Assembly: GCA_001916065.1 (NCBI GenBank)
Contig: MNRS01000020.1
Location: 61,916 to 125,915, forward strand
DNA from: Clostridium sp. 28_17
GTDB lineage: Bacteria > Bacillota > Clostridia > TANB77 > CAG-508
Length of the DNA: 64,000 bases
Direction: 5' to 3'
A model generated the notes under the pieces. The model ran no database searches, was not told the DNA's origin, and saw nothing but the letters and a program-made list of their open reading frames with translations. The translations under genes were made by a program, and so were the position numbers. Each line of letters begins with the position of its first letter. Position 1 is the first letter of the stretch. Below are positions 8,942 to 17,638 of the stretch, piece by piece.

Positions 8942-9074
8942 CGGGATTGGGGGACGGGTCTTCAATCCCGAAAAAATAATAATTTTAAAAATTAGGGATT
9001 GAAGACCCGTCCCCCAATCCCGAAAAAATAATAACTTTAAAAATTAGGGATTGAAGACCCGTCCCCTAATCCCG
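8942..9074. repeat. Three copies of a GGGATTGAAGACCCGTCCCC palindrome
   Basis: Three ~28-base units (8942-8970 in reverse orientation, 8995-9022 and 9047-9074 forward) separated by 24-base AT spacers that are themselves nearly identical. Each unit is an imperfect palindrome (GGGATT ... AATCCC) and copies 1 and 2 together form a long inverted repeat. The GGGGACGG/CCGTCCCC core resembles the REP-like intergenic repeats of many Firmicutes. They separate the DUF4116 gene from pfkA. Confidence 0.85.
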
Positions 9075-9078
9075 TTTT

Positions 9079-9600
9079 TTATCCTAAAAGACTTTTTATT
9101 TCTTCATCTGCTTTTAATTCTTTTGTTAAAAACTGGTATGCTCTTTTGTCTTGTTTTACTGCAATTTCTGCAATTTCCTTATCATTTCTTAATCTATAAC
9201 TTGCAAACTTTACAATTAAGCCTTTATTTGTAACCGCCGCTTTTACAACGTCTTTGTCGTCTCTTAATTTTTCACTTGCAAAATATAAAGTTTGTCCATA
9301 TGTTTGAACACTTGCCATTATTACATCTTTATCTGCTCTTAACCTATCAGATGCATAACATGCAGTCCATGGTGCACCTTTTATTGCAAGTAACATCATA
9401 TCTTTGTTGTCTTTTAATCTATCAGATACAAATTCCATTGCTTCGCCATCTTGTTCAAGTGCAGCCTTAACAACTTCTTCATCATCTTGAAATTCAGGTG
9501 CCGCAAATTCTAGAAGCTTTCCCTTGTCTTTTACCGCTTGAAGAACATATTCTCTATTATTACATTTTTTTTTCATTTCTGTTACATCTGGATCTTCCAT
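9079..9600 (-). CDS. DUF4116 repeat protein
   Basis: 173-residue helical-repeat protein. Units of about 25 residues of the pattern DKDVVKAAVxNxGxxxxFASxxLRxD recur at least five times (for example around residues 39-63, 64-87, 90-112, 115-137 and 140-162), matching DUF4116 repeats. The function of this family is unknown; such repeats are often in accessory or protein-interaction proteins. The start ATG at 9600 follows GAAAGGGTAAAG. The gene ends three bases into the tandem palindrome array, which may serve as its terminator. Confidence 0.8.
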   Translation of the reverse strand: MEDPDVTEMKKKCNNREYVLQAVKDKGKLLEFAAPEFQDDEEVVKAALEQDGEAMEFVSDRLKDNKDMMLLAIKGAPWTACYASDRLRADKDVIMASVQTYGQTLYFASEKLRDDKDVVKAAVTNKGLIVKFASYRLRNDKEIAEIAVKQDKRAYQFLTKELKADEEIKSLLG

Positions 9601-9655
9601 TATCTTTACCCTTTCACTTATTTCATTAATTTATAACCTTCATTAACTCTGTCTA

Positions 9656-10321
9656 TTAATTTTTACATTTTGCAATTAATGCTTTAATCTTAATTCCCTG
9701 TTCTGAAAACATTTTCTCATGCTCTGTTTCTATATTATTTTCAAAAATTGGATTTTTATGTAAATCATAAGTTTTGGCAACAACTTCAAAACCACTTTCT
9801 TCAAAATATATTAAACTTGAATTAAATAAATCATCATCATCTGTTTTAAAATAAACTTCTCCATTTTCTGCCAAAAATTGTTTATATTTTTCAAGTTGTC
9901 TTGTATGTGTAAGTCTTTTCTTTCTATGTTTTCCCTTTGGCCAAGGATTACAAAAGTTTATATATATTCTTTGAATATTATCTGTTTTGTCTAAAATCAT
10001 TGGTATTCTTTCAATATCAAATCTTGTTAAAACAACATTGTCTGGTTCAATATTTTTTTCTTGGTATACTTGTTCTACATTTCTTTTTGCTAGCCCAAGC
10101 ATTGCATCAACTAAATCTATTGCTATATAGTTAATATCTAAATTACTTGATGCTAGATTTGATATAAATTGACCTTTTCCACATCCAAGTTCCAAATGTA
10201 TTGGATTATTTGAATTTTTGAAAAATTCTTTCCATTTTCCTTTCCATTCTTCTGGGTTATCTATATAAAATTTACTTGCTTCTAATTCTGGTCTTGCCCA
10301 TTTTTTGTATCTTATACGCAT
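9656..10321 (-). CDS. trmB: tRNA (guanine-N7-)-methyltransferase
   Basis: Methylates G46 of tRNA with S-adenosylmethionine. 221 aa, normal. SAM-binding [10 protein letters not shown] lies at about 43-52, and the family signature [14 protein letters not shown] at about 123-136 holds the residues for tRNA binding and catalysis, followed by the TDDDDLF motif at about 160. N-terminal [10 protein letters not shown] is also typical. ATG follows AAGGAAGGAAAAC. It faces away from the pseudouridine synthase gene; between them lies an inverted-repeat element. Confidence 0.95.
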   Translation of the reverse strand: MRIRYKKWARPELEASKFYIDNPEEWKGKWKEFFKNSNNPIHLELGCGKGQFISNLASSNLDINYIAIDLVDAMLGLAKRNVEQVYQEKNIEPDNVVLTRFDIERIPMILDKTDNIQRIYINFCNPWPKGKHRKKRLTHTRQLEKYKQFLAENGEVYFKTDDDDLFNSSLIYFEESGFEVVAKTYDLHKNPIFENNIETEHEKMFSEQGIKIKALIAKCKN

Positions 10322-10469
10322 TTTAGTTTTCCTTCCTTAATGTTTTTATTAATATAATTATTTTTCCACTTTTATTTTAATTATCGTTTTTCATTTATCA
10401 TTCCATAACAAATTATATACATATTTATAAAAAAAGTAAAGTAAAAATTTGTATTTTTTGCACTTTCCT

Positions 10470-10542
10470 GTTACAATATTGTTACAATTCACAGTCCATA
10501 AAATTATTTTTTATATGCTGTGAATTGTAACACAATATTATA
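10470..10542. repeat. MITE-like inverted repeat, copy 1
   Basis: Perfect 14-base arms GTTACAATTCACAG (10481-10494) and CTGTGAATTGTAAC (10518-10531) around 23 AT-rich bases, with the outer AATATT partly paired as well. The arm sequence resembles the ends of the elements at 22.4 and 56.9 kb. The left end also carries GTTACA twice with 11-base phase. It lies between divergent trmB and the pseudouridine synthase gene and could influence both. Confidence 0.7.
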
Positions 10543-10561
10543 TACTAAGAAGGAACAAAAA

Positions 10562-11437
10562 ATGGAAATAAATTATGAAATAAAAAATAACACACAAACA
10601 ATAAACAGTACCTTACAAAATGAGCTAAAAATATCATCAAGGCTTTTATACAAATTAATAAAATTAAATAAAATAGAACTTAATCACAAGCCTTGTGACA
10701 CACGTAAAACAGGTACTTTCGGAGACACGATTACAATCAACTTTGATTATGAAGAAGATAATTCAAATATTATACCAACAAAAATGAATTTAAATATAAT
10801 ATTTGAAGATGACTGGCTTTTGGTTGTAAATAAACCTGCAGGAATTGCAATACATCCATCAGTTTTGCATTACTCCGATTCTTTGTGTAATGGTATAAAA
10901 TTTTATTTTGACAAAATTGGTTTAAAGAAAAAAATAAGACCTGTTAATAGACTTGACCTAAACACATCAGGCTTAGTTGTATTTGCAAAATGTGAATATA
11001 TTCAAGAATGTTTAATTAATCAAATGAAAAATAATCAATTTAAGAAAGAATATTTAGCCGTTTGTAACGGATTTTTTGACAAAAAATCTGGTACAATTAA
11101 TTTACCAATTGCAAGAAAAGAAAATAGTATTATTGAAAGATGCATTTCCGAAAATGGTCAACCTGCCATAACTCATTATGAAGTTTTAAAAGAATTTGAT
11201 AATTATTCTTTAGTTAAGTGTTCTTTAGAAACTGGTAGAACACATCAAATTAGAGTTCATATGTCTGCCATTGGTCATCCTTTGCTTGGTGATAGTTTAT
11301 ATGGTTCTATTTCTGATTTAATTAATAGACAGGCTTTACATTGCTTTAATTTGCAATTTATTCATCCTGTTTATAATAATGATTTGAATTTTTGGGGTGA
11401 TTTACCTAATGATTTTAAAATTTTTGATATAAAATAA
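10562..11437 (+). CDS. RluA-family pseudouridine synthase
   Basis: Isomerises uridine to pseudouridine in rRNA or tRNA. About 291 aa. N-terminal S4-like RNA-binding part (SSRLLYKLIKLNKIEL), then the catalytic domain with RPVNRLDLNTSG, in which the aspartate is the nucleophile, and the conserved GRTHQIRVHMSAIGHPLLGD near the C-terminus. The exact RNA target (RluD-, RluC- or YhcT-like) cannot be told. The start at 10562 is preferred because AGAAGGAACA precedes it; the earlier in-frame codon at 10520 lies inside the inverted repeat. It ends against the 3' end of rnpB. Confidence 0.92.
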   Translation: MEINYEIKNNTQTINSTLQNELKISSRLLYKLIKLNKIELNHKPCDTRKTGTFGDTITINFDYEEDNSNIIPTKMNLNIIFEDDWLLVVNKPAGIAIHPSVLHYSDSLCNGIKFYFDKIGLKKKIRPVNRLDLNTSGLVVFAKCEYIQECLINQMKNNQFKKEYLAVCNGFFDKKSGTINLPIARKENSIIERCISENGQPAITHYEVLKEFDNYSLVKCSLETGRTHQIRVHMSAIGHPLLGDSLYGSISDLINRQALHCFNLQFIHPVYNNDLNFWGDLPNDFKIFDIK

Positions 11438-11439
11438 AA

Positions 11440-11785
11440 AAAGAGCAAATCTGTAAGCCGGGTTCTGTCTTTTAAAATAGTCATTTATCTAGGACATATA
11501 TTGCTATATGCCTCAAGCCACGCAGTTCAAGAAGGCGTCGAGCAGACTTAATCTTCTTTGTTAGGTGTTGCTCCAGATGGGGTTTACACAGCATTCTATG
11601 TCACCATAGAACCGGTGAGCTCTTACCTCGCCTTTTCATCCTTACCCATACGGGCGGTTATTTTCTGTTGCACTTTCCTTATGGTTACCCACACTAGACG
11701 TTATCTAGCATCATTGCTCTATGGAGCCCGGACTTTCCTCTCGTAGTTCCTTTCGGAAGTTACCAGCGACCATTCAATTTACTCT
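11440..11785 (-). ncRNA. rnpB: RNase P RNA, type A
   Basis: The catalytic RNA that trims the 5' end of tRNA precursors. Read on the minus strand it has the signature GAGGAAAGTCCGGGCTCC near the 5' end (around 11741-11724), the CATAGAGCA that follows it, GTGCAACAGAAA in the middle, and the 3' signature ACAGAACCCGGCTTA (around 11470-11456). The 5' AGAGTAAAT pairs with the 3' ATTTGCTCT, setting the ends to ~11785 and ~11442, followed by a T run. TATAAT lies at 11797-11792, seven bases upstream of the 5' end. Its overall layout follows the A type. Confidence 0.95.
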
Positions 11786-11797
11786 TTAAAAATTATA

Positions 11798-12748
11798 TCA
11801 CACATTTTCTAATTCTTCCAGCAAATTTTTATATTTTATTAAAAAAATTTCTTTTTCTTTTAAATTAATAGCATTTTGAAGTTCTTCAATCATCATATAT
11901 GCCTTATTAACATTATATTTACTAATATTTTGGTCATCATTTTTTCCTTTGCTTTTGCCTGTATCCTTATCATTTAAATCTTTCACATCCACACTTATTC
12001 TTGCAAAGTTTTGTGTAGCACTATTTATTGAGTCTGTCACACTTTCCCAGTCTTCATTATCCAAAATACTGTATGCTTTAAAAACATCATTTTTAGTTTT
12101 TATCACAATTACATCTTTTTTATGTGTAGAAAAATCATCTATAAATCCAGCCAAAAAGTTATACAATTCAGACAATTCTTTTAATGTTTCTTGTTTGTTT
12201 TCTTCCTTTACTGCTTTTACCAATTTATCATATTCGTTAGTAAATTTTGCAATATTTTCTTTATTATCAACTGTTTGATGTAAATCTACAGTTATTGAAT
12301 ATAATATTGTATATATTTTTTCTACATCATTTTTTATTTGATTCCAATTAGGTTCCGAATTTTGTGTAAGTATTCCTTCTTTTTTTAATTGATATTGTTT
12401 ATTTTTAGTTTTTTCCTGTTCAGAAGATGAATCTTCTTTACCTGTTTCACTACTGGAATTTTTTTCAGAGCTTCCTCCAGAACTTTGCCCTGATTTTTGT
12501 CCTAATTCCTGACTTGATTTCTTTTCTTCAATATCCGTAGCTAAAATTGTATAATTTTCAAACTTTATATTATTAACCTCATTAAATAAATTTGTAAATT
12601 CTTTTTCTAAATATTTTATATCCGCAAAAGATTTTTCTTTTATATCATCATCTTGATTATTTTTAGCATACACTTTATAAATACAAAAAGAAAGTATAGC
12701 AATTATTAATATAAGTGCAATATATGCTAATTTTTTAAATTTTTTCAA
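11798..12748 (-). CDS. Hypothetical membrane-anchored protein
   Basis: 316 aa with an N-terminal hydrophobic anchor (about 8-27) and a mostly extracellular chain. Residues ~75-115 are a low-complexity Ser/Gly/Glu linker, and the rest is helical with predicted coiled-coil character (for example NKAYMMIEELQNAINLKEKE). I do not recognise the family. The start codon is TTG at 12748, chosen because AGGAGGAATAA stands directly before it and the MKKFKK anchor begins there. The rnpB promoter lies just at its 3' end. Confidence 0.7.
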   Translation of the reverse strand: MKKFKKLAYIALILIIAILSFCIYKVYAKNNQDDDIKEKSFADIKYLEKEFTNLFNEVNNIKFENYTILATDIEEKKSSQELGQKSGQSSGGSSEKNSSSETGKEDSSSEQEKTKNKQYQLKKEGILTQNSEPNWNQIKNDVEKIYTILYSITVDLHQTVDNKENIAKFTNEYDKLVKAVKEENKQETLKELSELYNFLAGFIDDFSTHKKDVIVIKTKNDVFKAYSILDNEDWESVTDSINSATQNFARISVDVKDLNDKDTGKSKGKNDDQNISKYNVNKAYMMIEELQNAINLKEKEIFLIKYKNLLEELENV

Positions 12749-12892
12749 ATTATTCCTCCTATTTAATTTTATCTTTTATTTTATTATGTACATTTTGATA
12801 CAAACTATTCCAATTTTGGTTTTATGTATATTTTTTTCTTTTACGAATTATACTAAAAGAAAGTACAATTATTTTTAGGATTGGAGAAAAGT

Positions 12893-13171
12893 ATGATTTC
12901 AGTAAATTTATATAGTAATAGTTCTAAAGAATTAGAAAAATTTTTAAGTTCTTTTTATAGTTCTTCTTTTAATTTAACAAATGTTTTATCATGGAAGCAT
13001 TTATACGATAATCCTATAGAAATTGCTGATATTGTTGGTGTATATGCAGATAATTTTAATGATTTTAAAATTATGATGTTGATTTGTTTGGATAAAGGTT
13101 TATATATTCATGTTACTAACGAAAATGCTGATAATTTAATAAAATATTTATTTGAAAGATATCCATATTAA
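12893..13171 (+). CDS. Hypothetical protein, 92 aa
   Basis: Short soluble protein with alternating hydrophobic segments (ISVNLYSNSSKELEKFLSSF, NDFKIMMLICLDKGLYIHV), suggesting an alpha/beta fold. No family recognised. The ATG at 12893 has TTGGAGAAAAG in front of it; a TTG at 12881 is in frame but lies within the ribosome binding region. Followed by a strong terminator, so it is transcribed alone. Confidence 0.65.
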   Translation: MISVNLYSNSSKELEKFLSSFYSSSFNLTNVLSWKHLYDNPIEIADIVGVYADNFNDFKIMMLICLDKGLYIHVTNENADNLIKYLFERYPY

Positions 13172-13214
13172 AAAAAGAATTTCTAATAGTCACTTACTAC
13201 AGAAATTCTTTTTT
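13172..13214 (+). terminator. Terminator of the 12893 gene
   Basis: AAAGAATTTCT and AGAAATTCTTT form an eleven-base stem, followed by TTTTTATAT, immediately after the stop codon. Confidence 0.85.
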
Positions 13215-13304
13215 ATATATTAGGAAAGCAATGCAACTTACCTAATATATAAAATTACATTACTAAATCAATTATTAATTTTCTACATATTTTGTGCAAA
13301 ATTA

Positions 13305-13859
13305 TTATTCATTTTCTTCACTTATATGTTCTACAGTTTTGTCTTCATCTAATTTTGGGTCTGATTCTACTGTAACAGTTTTTTCTAAATTAGATTTTTC
13401 TTCATTAGACTCATTATTATTCTCACTGTTTCCGTCAAATGGATTTTTATTATCTTCTATTATTTCAACTTCCTTGGCTGGTTCTTCTTTAATTTCTTCT
13501 TGTTTTGTTCCGCATTTTGGACAAAATTTTACATCTTTTTCTATTTCTGCAAAACAGTTTGGACATTGTCTTTTATCTTTTAATTCAAGACACTGTTTTA
13601 AATTTGAATCAATTTCATCACTTAAAACATCTATTTTTGTACATTTTTCTTCAATTTCCTTTGAAATATCATATTCACCATCTCTTGTGTGTTTTTGATA
13701 AACACACTCTCCTATTTCTTTGTATATATCATTTATTTGTGATTTTAATTCTGATATTTTCATTCTTAATTTAGCCTCTTTTGCTAATTTTCCTGTTTTA
13801 TCCGCTGTCACTTTGTATGCTTCACTTGCTTTTTTACCTAATTTATCAAAAAATTCCAT
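13305..13859 (-). CDS. Zinc-ribbon protein with coiled coil
   Basis: 184 aa. Residues 1-90 form an amphipathic, probably coiled-coil region (MEFFDKLGKKASEAYKVTAD, ISELKSQINDIYKEIGE) of the type seen in small zinc-ribbon proteins of Clostridia. A zinc ribbon CPNCFAEIEKDVKFCPKCG follows at about 98-116, and the tail is acidic and disordered. The role is unknown. The start at 13859 is taken because GGAGGAATAAAA precedes it; the frame could begin at 13877. Confidence 0.75.
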   Translation of the reverse strand: MEFFDKLGKKASEAYKVTADKTGKLAKEAKLRMKISELKSQINDIYKEIGECVYQKHTRDGEYDISKEIEEKCTKIDVLSDEIDSNLKQCLELKDKRQCPNCFAEIEKDVKFCPKCGTKQEEIKEEPAKEVEIIEDNKNPFDGNSENNNESNEEKSNLEKTVTVESDPKLDEDKTVEHISEENE

Positions 13860-13951
13860 TTTTATTCCTCCATTCAAATATATAAATATTATTTCAATTT
13901 TTTATAATTTTATTCATATTTTTATTATTGTGTTAATAATTTTTTAGAATT

Positions 13952-14932
13952 TTATTCCATTTTTTTATCTCTTGTCATTAAGTCTTTAACAGCTTCTTGT
14001 GGATCAAGACTCTCATACAAAACTCTATAAACTGTCTCGACTATTGGCATTTCAATATTATGTAATTTTCCAAGTTCATATGCAACATCAATATTATCAA
14101 TACTTTCAATTACCATTCCAACTTCTTTTTTAGTCTCCTCAAGTGATTTTCCTTGCCCTATTAAATATCCGGCTTTTCTATTTCTACTATGTTCACTTAA
14201 ACAAGTTACTATCAAATCTCCAAGGCCACTTAAACCATAAAATGTTTCTTCTTTTCCACCAAGTTCAACACCTAAACGTACAATTTCTTTTAATCCTCTT
14301 GTTATTAATGCTGCAAAACTGTTGTCTCCTAGGCCAATTCCAGCTGCTGCCCCTGAGCAAAATGCAATTATATTTTTTAACGCTCCACCAAGTTCTACGC
14401 CTTTTACATCATTTGATGTATATATCCTCATTTTTTCTGACATAAATGCATCTTGTACCATTTTTAAAATATTTTGATGTTTTGATGCAATTACAAGTGC
14501 TGTTGGTATTGCTATAGAAACTTCTTCTGCATGACTTGGGCCTGATAATGCACCAACTTTTGCTGTTGGCATTTCTTCTAAAATAACTTCGTCCAATGTT
14601 TCTAATGTTTCTTTTTCAAAACCTTTTGAACATATTATTATTGGTTTATTTCCAACATACTCTTTATATTGTTTAAATGTACTTCTTGTAAATTTTGATG
14701 GTGTAACATGTAAAATCATTTTACTATCTTTAATTACTTCTCCAAAATCGGTTGAACACATAATGTTCTCTGGTAATTCAACACCAGGCAAAAATTTGCA
14801 TTTTCTTTCATTATTTATTAAGTCTCTTTCTTCTTCCATAAAAGACCATATCTTTACATTGTTACCTACATTTGCTAAATGTACTGCCAATGCAACTCCC
14901 CAACTTCCACTTCCTATTATTGCAATATTCAT
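13952..14932 (-). CDS. gpsA: Glycerol-3-phosphate dehydrogenase [NAD(P)+]
   Basis: Makes sn-glycerol 3-phosphate from dihydroxyacetone phosphate for phospholipid synthesis. 326 aa. Nucleotide-binding GSGSWGVALA at 7-16, the KGFE loop at about 111, catalytic lysine in GGALKNIIAFC (about 183-193), and GLSGLGDLIVTC at about 233-244. It is followed by plsY's gene in the order plsY upstream, gpsA downstream on the minus strand, so the product of this enzyme is the acceptor used by PlsY; together with der they form the common der-plsY-gpsA cluster. Confidence 0.96.
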   Translation of the reverse strand: MNIAIIGSGSWGVALAVHLANVGNNVKIWSFMEEERDLINNERKCKFLPGVELPENIMCSTDFGEVIKDSKMILHVTPSKFTRSTFKQYKEYVGNKPIIICSKGFEKETLETLDEVILEEMPTAKVGALSGPSHAEEVSIAIPTALVIASKHQNILKMVQDAFMSEKMRIYTSNDVKGVELGGALKNIIAFCSGAAAGIGLGDNSFAALITRGLKEIVRLGVELGGKEETFYGLSGLGDLIVTCLSEHSRNRKAGYLIGQGKSLEETKKEVGMVIESIDNIDVAYELGKLHNIEMPIVETVYRVLYESLDPQEAVKDLMTRDKKME

Positions 14933-15016
14933 AAATTTATATTACCTCCTTTATCTTATGTGCCCTCAAATGGACATTTATTGTTATACAATTCGCTAAT
15001 TATAAAATGTTACCAT

Positions 15017-15664
15017 TTATTTTGTATTTTTAAAACTTAATTTGTTTTCTGTTCCACTTAAAATTCTTTTAATATTACTTCTATGATTATATAAAACAAT
15101 TATGGCCAATATTACACTATAAACAAAATAAACTCTGCCACTTTTGCCATCTGTTAAAACAGTATAATGTTGATTTATGAATAATGTTAAAACAGGAAAC
15201 AGAACTGCTGCCGCACATGATCCCAAAGATACCATTCTTGTTAAAGCCATCAAAACAACTGCAAATACTAAACAAATTAATCCTATTTGCCAATTACTCA
15301 TAAGTAAAACCCCAAGTGATGTTGCTACACCTTTTCCACCTTTAAATCCAAAAAATATTGGAAATGTATGTCCTAAGACAACCGCGATACCTGCAATTTG
15401 CAAAAGCAATTCTCTGTCTAAATTTTTTGCTATATTTCCAACTATTATTGCAATTACTATAGAAATAACTCCTTTTAAGATATCACATATTAATGTAATT
15501 GCTGCTGCTTTTTTTCCAACTGAACGCAACATATTAGTTGTTCCTGCATTTCCACTTCCTTTTTCTCTTACATCAAATCCTGCCATTTTTTTGCTTATTA
15601 ACACTGAAAAATTTATGCTACCTATTAGGTATGCTATTATTCCTACTATTATATATATTGCCAT
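15017..15664 (-). CDS. plsY: Acyl-phosphate:glycerol-3-phosphate acyltransferase
   Basis: Membrane enzyme that puts the first acyl chain on glycerol 3-phosphate using acyl phosphate. 215 aa with five to six hydrophobic segments. Family motifs are visible: GSINFSVLI near residue 15, GSGNAGTTNMLR at about 36-47, and GHTFPIFFGFKGGKGVATS at about 98-116. It lies between der and gpsA. Start ATG follows GAGAGGTTAAAA. Confidence 0.95.
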   Translation of the reverse strand: MAIYIIVGIIAYLIGSINFSVLISKKMAGFDVREKGSGNAGTTNMLRSVGKKAAAITLICDILKGVISIVIAIIVGNIAKNLDRELLLQIAGIAVVLGHTFPIFFGFKGGKGVATSLGVLLMSNWQIGLICLVFAVVLMALTRMVSLGSCAAAVLFPVLTLFINQHYTVLTDGKSGRVYFVYSVILAIIVLYNHRSNIKRILSGTENKLSFKNTK

Positions 15665-15708
15665 TTTTTAACCTCTCTTTCTATTTTTCCAGAATTCAAG
15701 TTGGAAAA

Positions 15709-15811
15709 GAATTAAATTTTGGCAAGGAGAATTTTATTTAAAAGGCAAAGGCGCATACGTTTGTATGTAACTGCGTTTTAAATGAAATTCGACATAGCCA
15801 AAATTGTAATT
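15709..15811. repeat. Long imperfect palindrome, ~100 bases
   Basis: Outer arms AATTTTGGC (15715-15723) and GCCAAAATT (15797-15805); inner arms GAATTTTATTTAAAA and TTTTAAATGAAATTC, then a GC-richer apex with ACGTTTGTATGT and GCG ... TGCG. As RNA or single-stranded DNA it folds into one long hairpin. It fills the gap between der and plsY. No second copy in this window. Candidate non-autonomous mobile element or RNA structure. Confidence 0.75.
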
Positions 15812-15820
15812 ATTTTTCAA

Positions 15821-17146
15821 CTACTCCTTTTCACCTTTTTCTCTAACTATAATTCTAACCGGTGTACCTTCTAATCCAAACTCTTTTCTTATTTGATTTA
15901 CCAAATATCTTTGATAAGAAAAATGGAATAATTGTTTATTATTAACAAAAATAACAAATGTTGGTGGCTTTGTAGAAGCCTGTGTTCCATAATAAATTTT
16001 TAATCTTCTTCCCTTATCTGTTGGTGGTTGAACAATTGCTATTGCCTCATTTATTACTTGATTTAATACTGATGTTGATACTCTTAATGCATTTTGTTTT
16101 GCAACATTATTTATCATATCAAATAATTTATCAACCCTTTGACCAGTTTTTGCAGATATAAAAATCATTGGTGCATATGATAAATATGATAATTTTTCAT
16201 AAACTTCTTTTTTGTATTTTTCTAATGTTCCTGTTGTTTTTTCGTATTCATCCCATTTGTTTACAACAATTATAACACCTTTTCCTGCTTCATGAGCCTC
16301 ACCTGCAATTTTAGCATCTTGGTCTGTAACGCCATCATTTGCATCAATCATCATTAAGCATACATCTGCCCTTTCAACTGCTAATAAACTTCTTTGAACA
16401 CTATATTTTTCTATTTGTTCATTTACTTTTGCTTTTTTTCTAATACCCGCTGTATCTATTAAAATATATTTCCCATGTTCATTTTCAAATGGTGAATCTA
16501 TTGCATCTCTAGTTGTTCCTGCAATATTACTTACAATTGTTCTTTTTTCTCCTAAAATTTTATTTATTAAAGAAGATTTACCAACATTTGGTTTTCCTAT
16601 TATAGCAACTTTGATGATTTCTTCGTCATCCTCTGATTCATCTTTTTCTGGAAAATGTTCATATATTGCGTCTAATACATCACCTATTCCTAAAGCATTT
16701 GATGCTGATATTGGATATGGGTCCCCTAATCCTAAATTATAAAACTCATATGCTTCTTGTCTATCTTTTTCGTAATTATCTGCTTTGTTACATACTAGGA
16801 CAATTGGTTTTCCCGATTTTTTAAGCATTAATGCAATTTCTCTGTCAGCTGCTGTTACACCTTGCCTAATATCTGTTAAAAAGATTATTACATCTGCCAT
16901 TGATATTGCTAAATTTGCTTGTTCTCTCATTTGAGATAATATGATATCTTCTGATTCTGGTTCGATACCTCCTGTATCTACCAATGTGAATTTTCTTCCA
17001 CGCCAATTTGTTTCTGCATATATTCTATCTCTTGTTACACCTGGCGTGTCTTGAACAATTGATATTCTACTTCCTGCCAAATAGTTGAAAAATGTTGATT
17101 TTCCTACATTTGGTTTTCCTATTATTGCTACTATTGGTTTTGCCAT
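15821..17146 (-). CDS. der: Ribosome-assembly GTPase Der (EngA)
   Basis: Essential GTPase with two G domains, needed for 50S subunit maturation. 441 aa. First G domain: GKPNVGKST at 10-18, DTGG near 57, NKAD near 118. Second: GKPNVGKSS at about 182-190, DTAGI, NKWDEYEK. C-terminal KH-like domain ends in GTPVRIIVREK. ATG follows AAAGGAGAAAT. First gene of a der-plsY-gpsA cluster. Confidence 0.97.
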   Translation of the reverse strand: MAKPIVAIIGKPNVGKSTFFNYLAGSRISIVQDTPGVTRDRIYAETNWRGRKFTLVDTGGIEPESEDIILSQMREQANLAISMADVIIFLTDIRQGVTAADREIALMLKKSGKPIVLVCNKADNYEKDRQEAYEFYNLGLGDPYPISASNALGIGDVLDAIYEHFPEKDESEDDEEIIKVAIIGKPNVGKSSLINKILGEKRTIVSNIAGTTRDAIDSPFENEHGKYILIDTAGIRKKAKVNEQIEKYSVQRSLLAVERADVCLMMIDANDGVTDQDAKIAGEAHEAGKGVIIVVNKWDEYEKTTGTLEKYKKEVYEKLSYLSYAPMIFISAKTGQRVDKLFDMINNVAKQNALRVSTSVLNQVINEAIAIVQPPTDKGRRLKIYYGTQASTKPPTFVIFVNNKQLFHFSYQRYLVNQIRKEFGLEGTPVRIIVREKGEKE

Positions 17147-17364
17147 TATATTTCTCCTTTCACTCTTTTATCCTTTTTAAACATTATTTAATTAATACCA
17201 GTTATTTTTGTGATTTTTTCTACTTTTTACTTTTGTTTTTAATATCTATATTTTACTATATTGGCTCTAAAATTGCAAGAAATTGTTAAAATACTATTTA
17301 ATTTTTTTAAATTTTGTATTATAATATAAATGTAACTATGTAGTTTAACATTAAAGGAGTAAAT

Positions 17365-17625
17365 ATGAATATGATTGAACAATCAATTTTTATTGGATGC
17401 ATCTGTATATTGGGATGTTTGCTTTCCATATTAAATTACAATATGGTATGTTATAAAACAAACATACATATCAGACGAAAAGCAAAAGCATTAAGAAAAA
17501 AATACTTTTACGAAATGATTTTAATGTTAATTGTATCGAGTATTTATTTTATTTACAGTATTTATAATATAATTGAAAATGAAATAAATATTTCAATTGA
17601 TACAATAGTAAAAGGCCTATTCTAA
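17365..17625 (+). CDS. Hypothetical two-helix membrane protein
   Basis: 86 aa with hydrophobic segments at about 6-26 and 51-69 separated by a basic loop (KTNIHIRRKAKALRKKY). No family recognised. ATG at 17365 follows TTAAAGGAGTAA. The stop codon lies inside a terminator stem that also serves the convergent penicillin-binding protein gene. Confidence 0.65.
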   Translation: MNMIEQSIFIGCICILGCLLSILNYNMVCYKTNIHIRRKAKALRKKYFYEMILMLIVSSIYFIYSIYNIIENEINISIDTIVKGLF

Positions 17626-17636
17626 GGCCTTTTTTC
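17611..17636. terminator. Bidirectional terminator
   Basis: AAAGGCCT / AAGGCCTTTTTT, an eight-base stem with a short loop, between the convergent genes ending at 17625 and 17639. Confidence 0.85.
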
Positions 17637-17638
17637 TT

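Noticed and set aside
15709..15811. Palindrome as a tRNA or tRNA-like gene
   Set aside because: No cloverleaf, no TTC loop and a single long stem instead.
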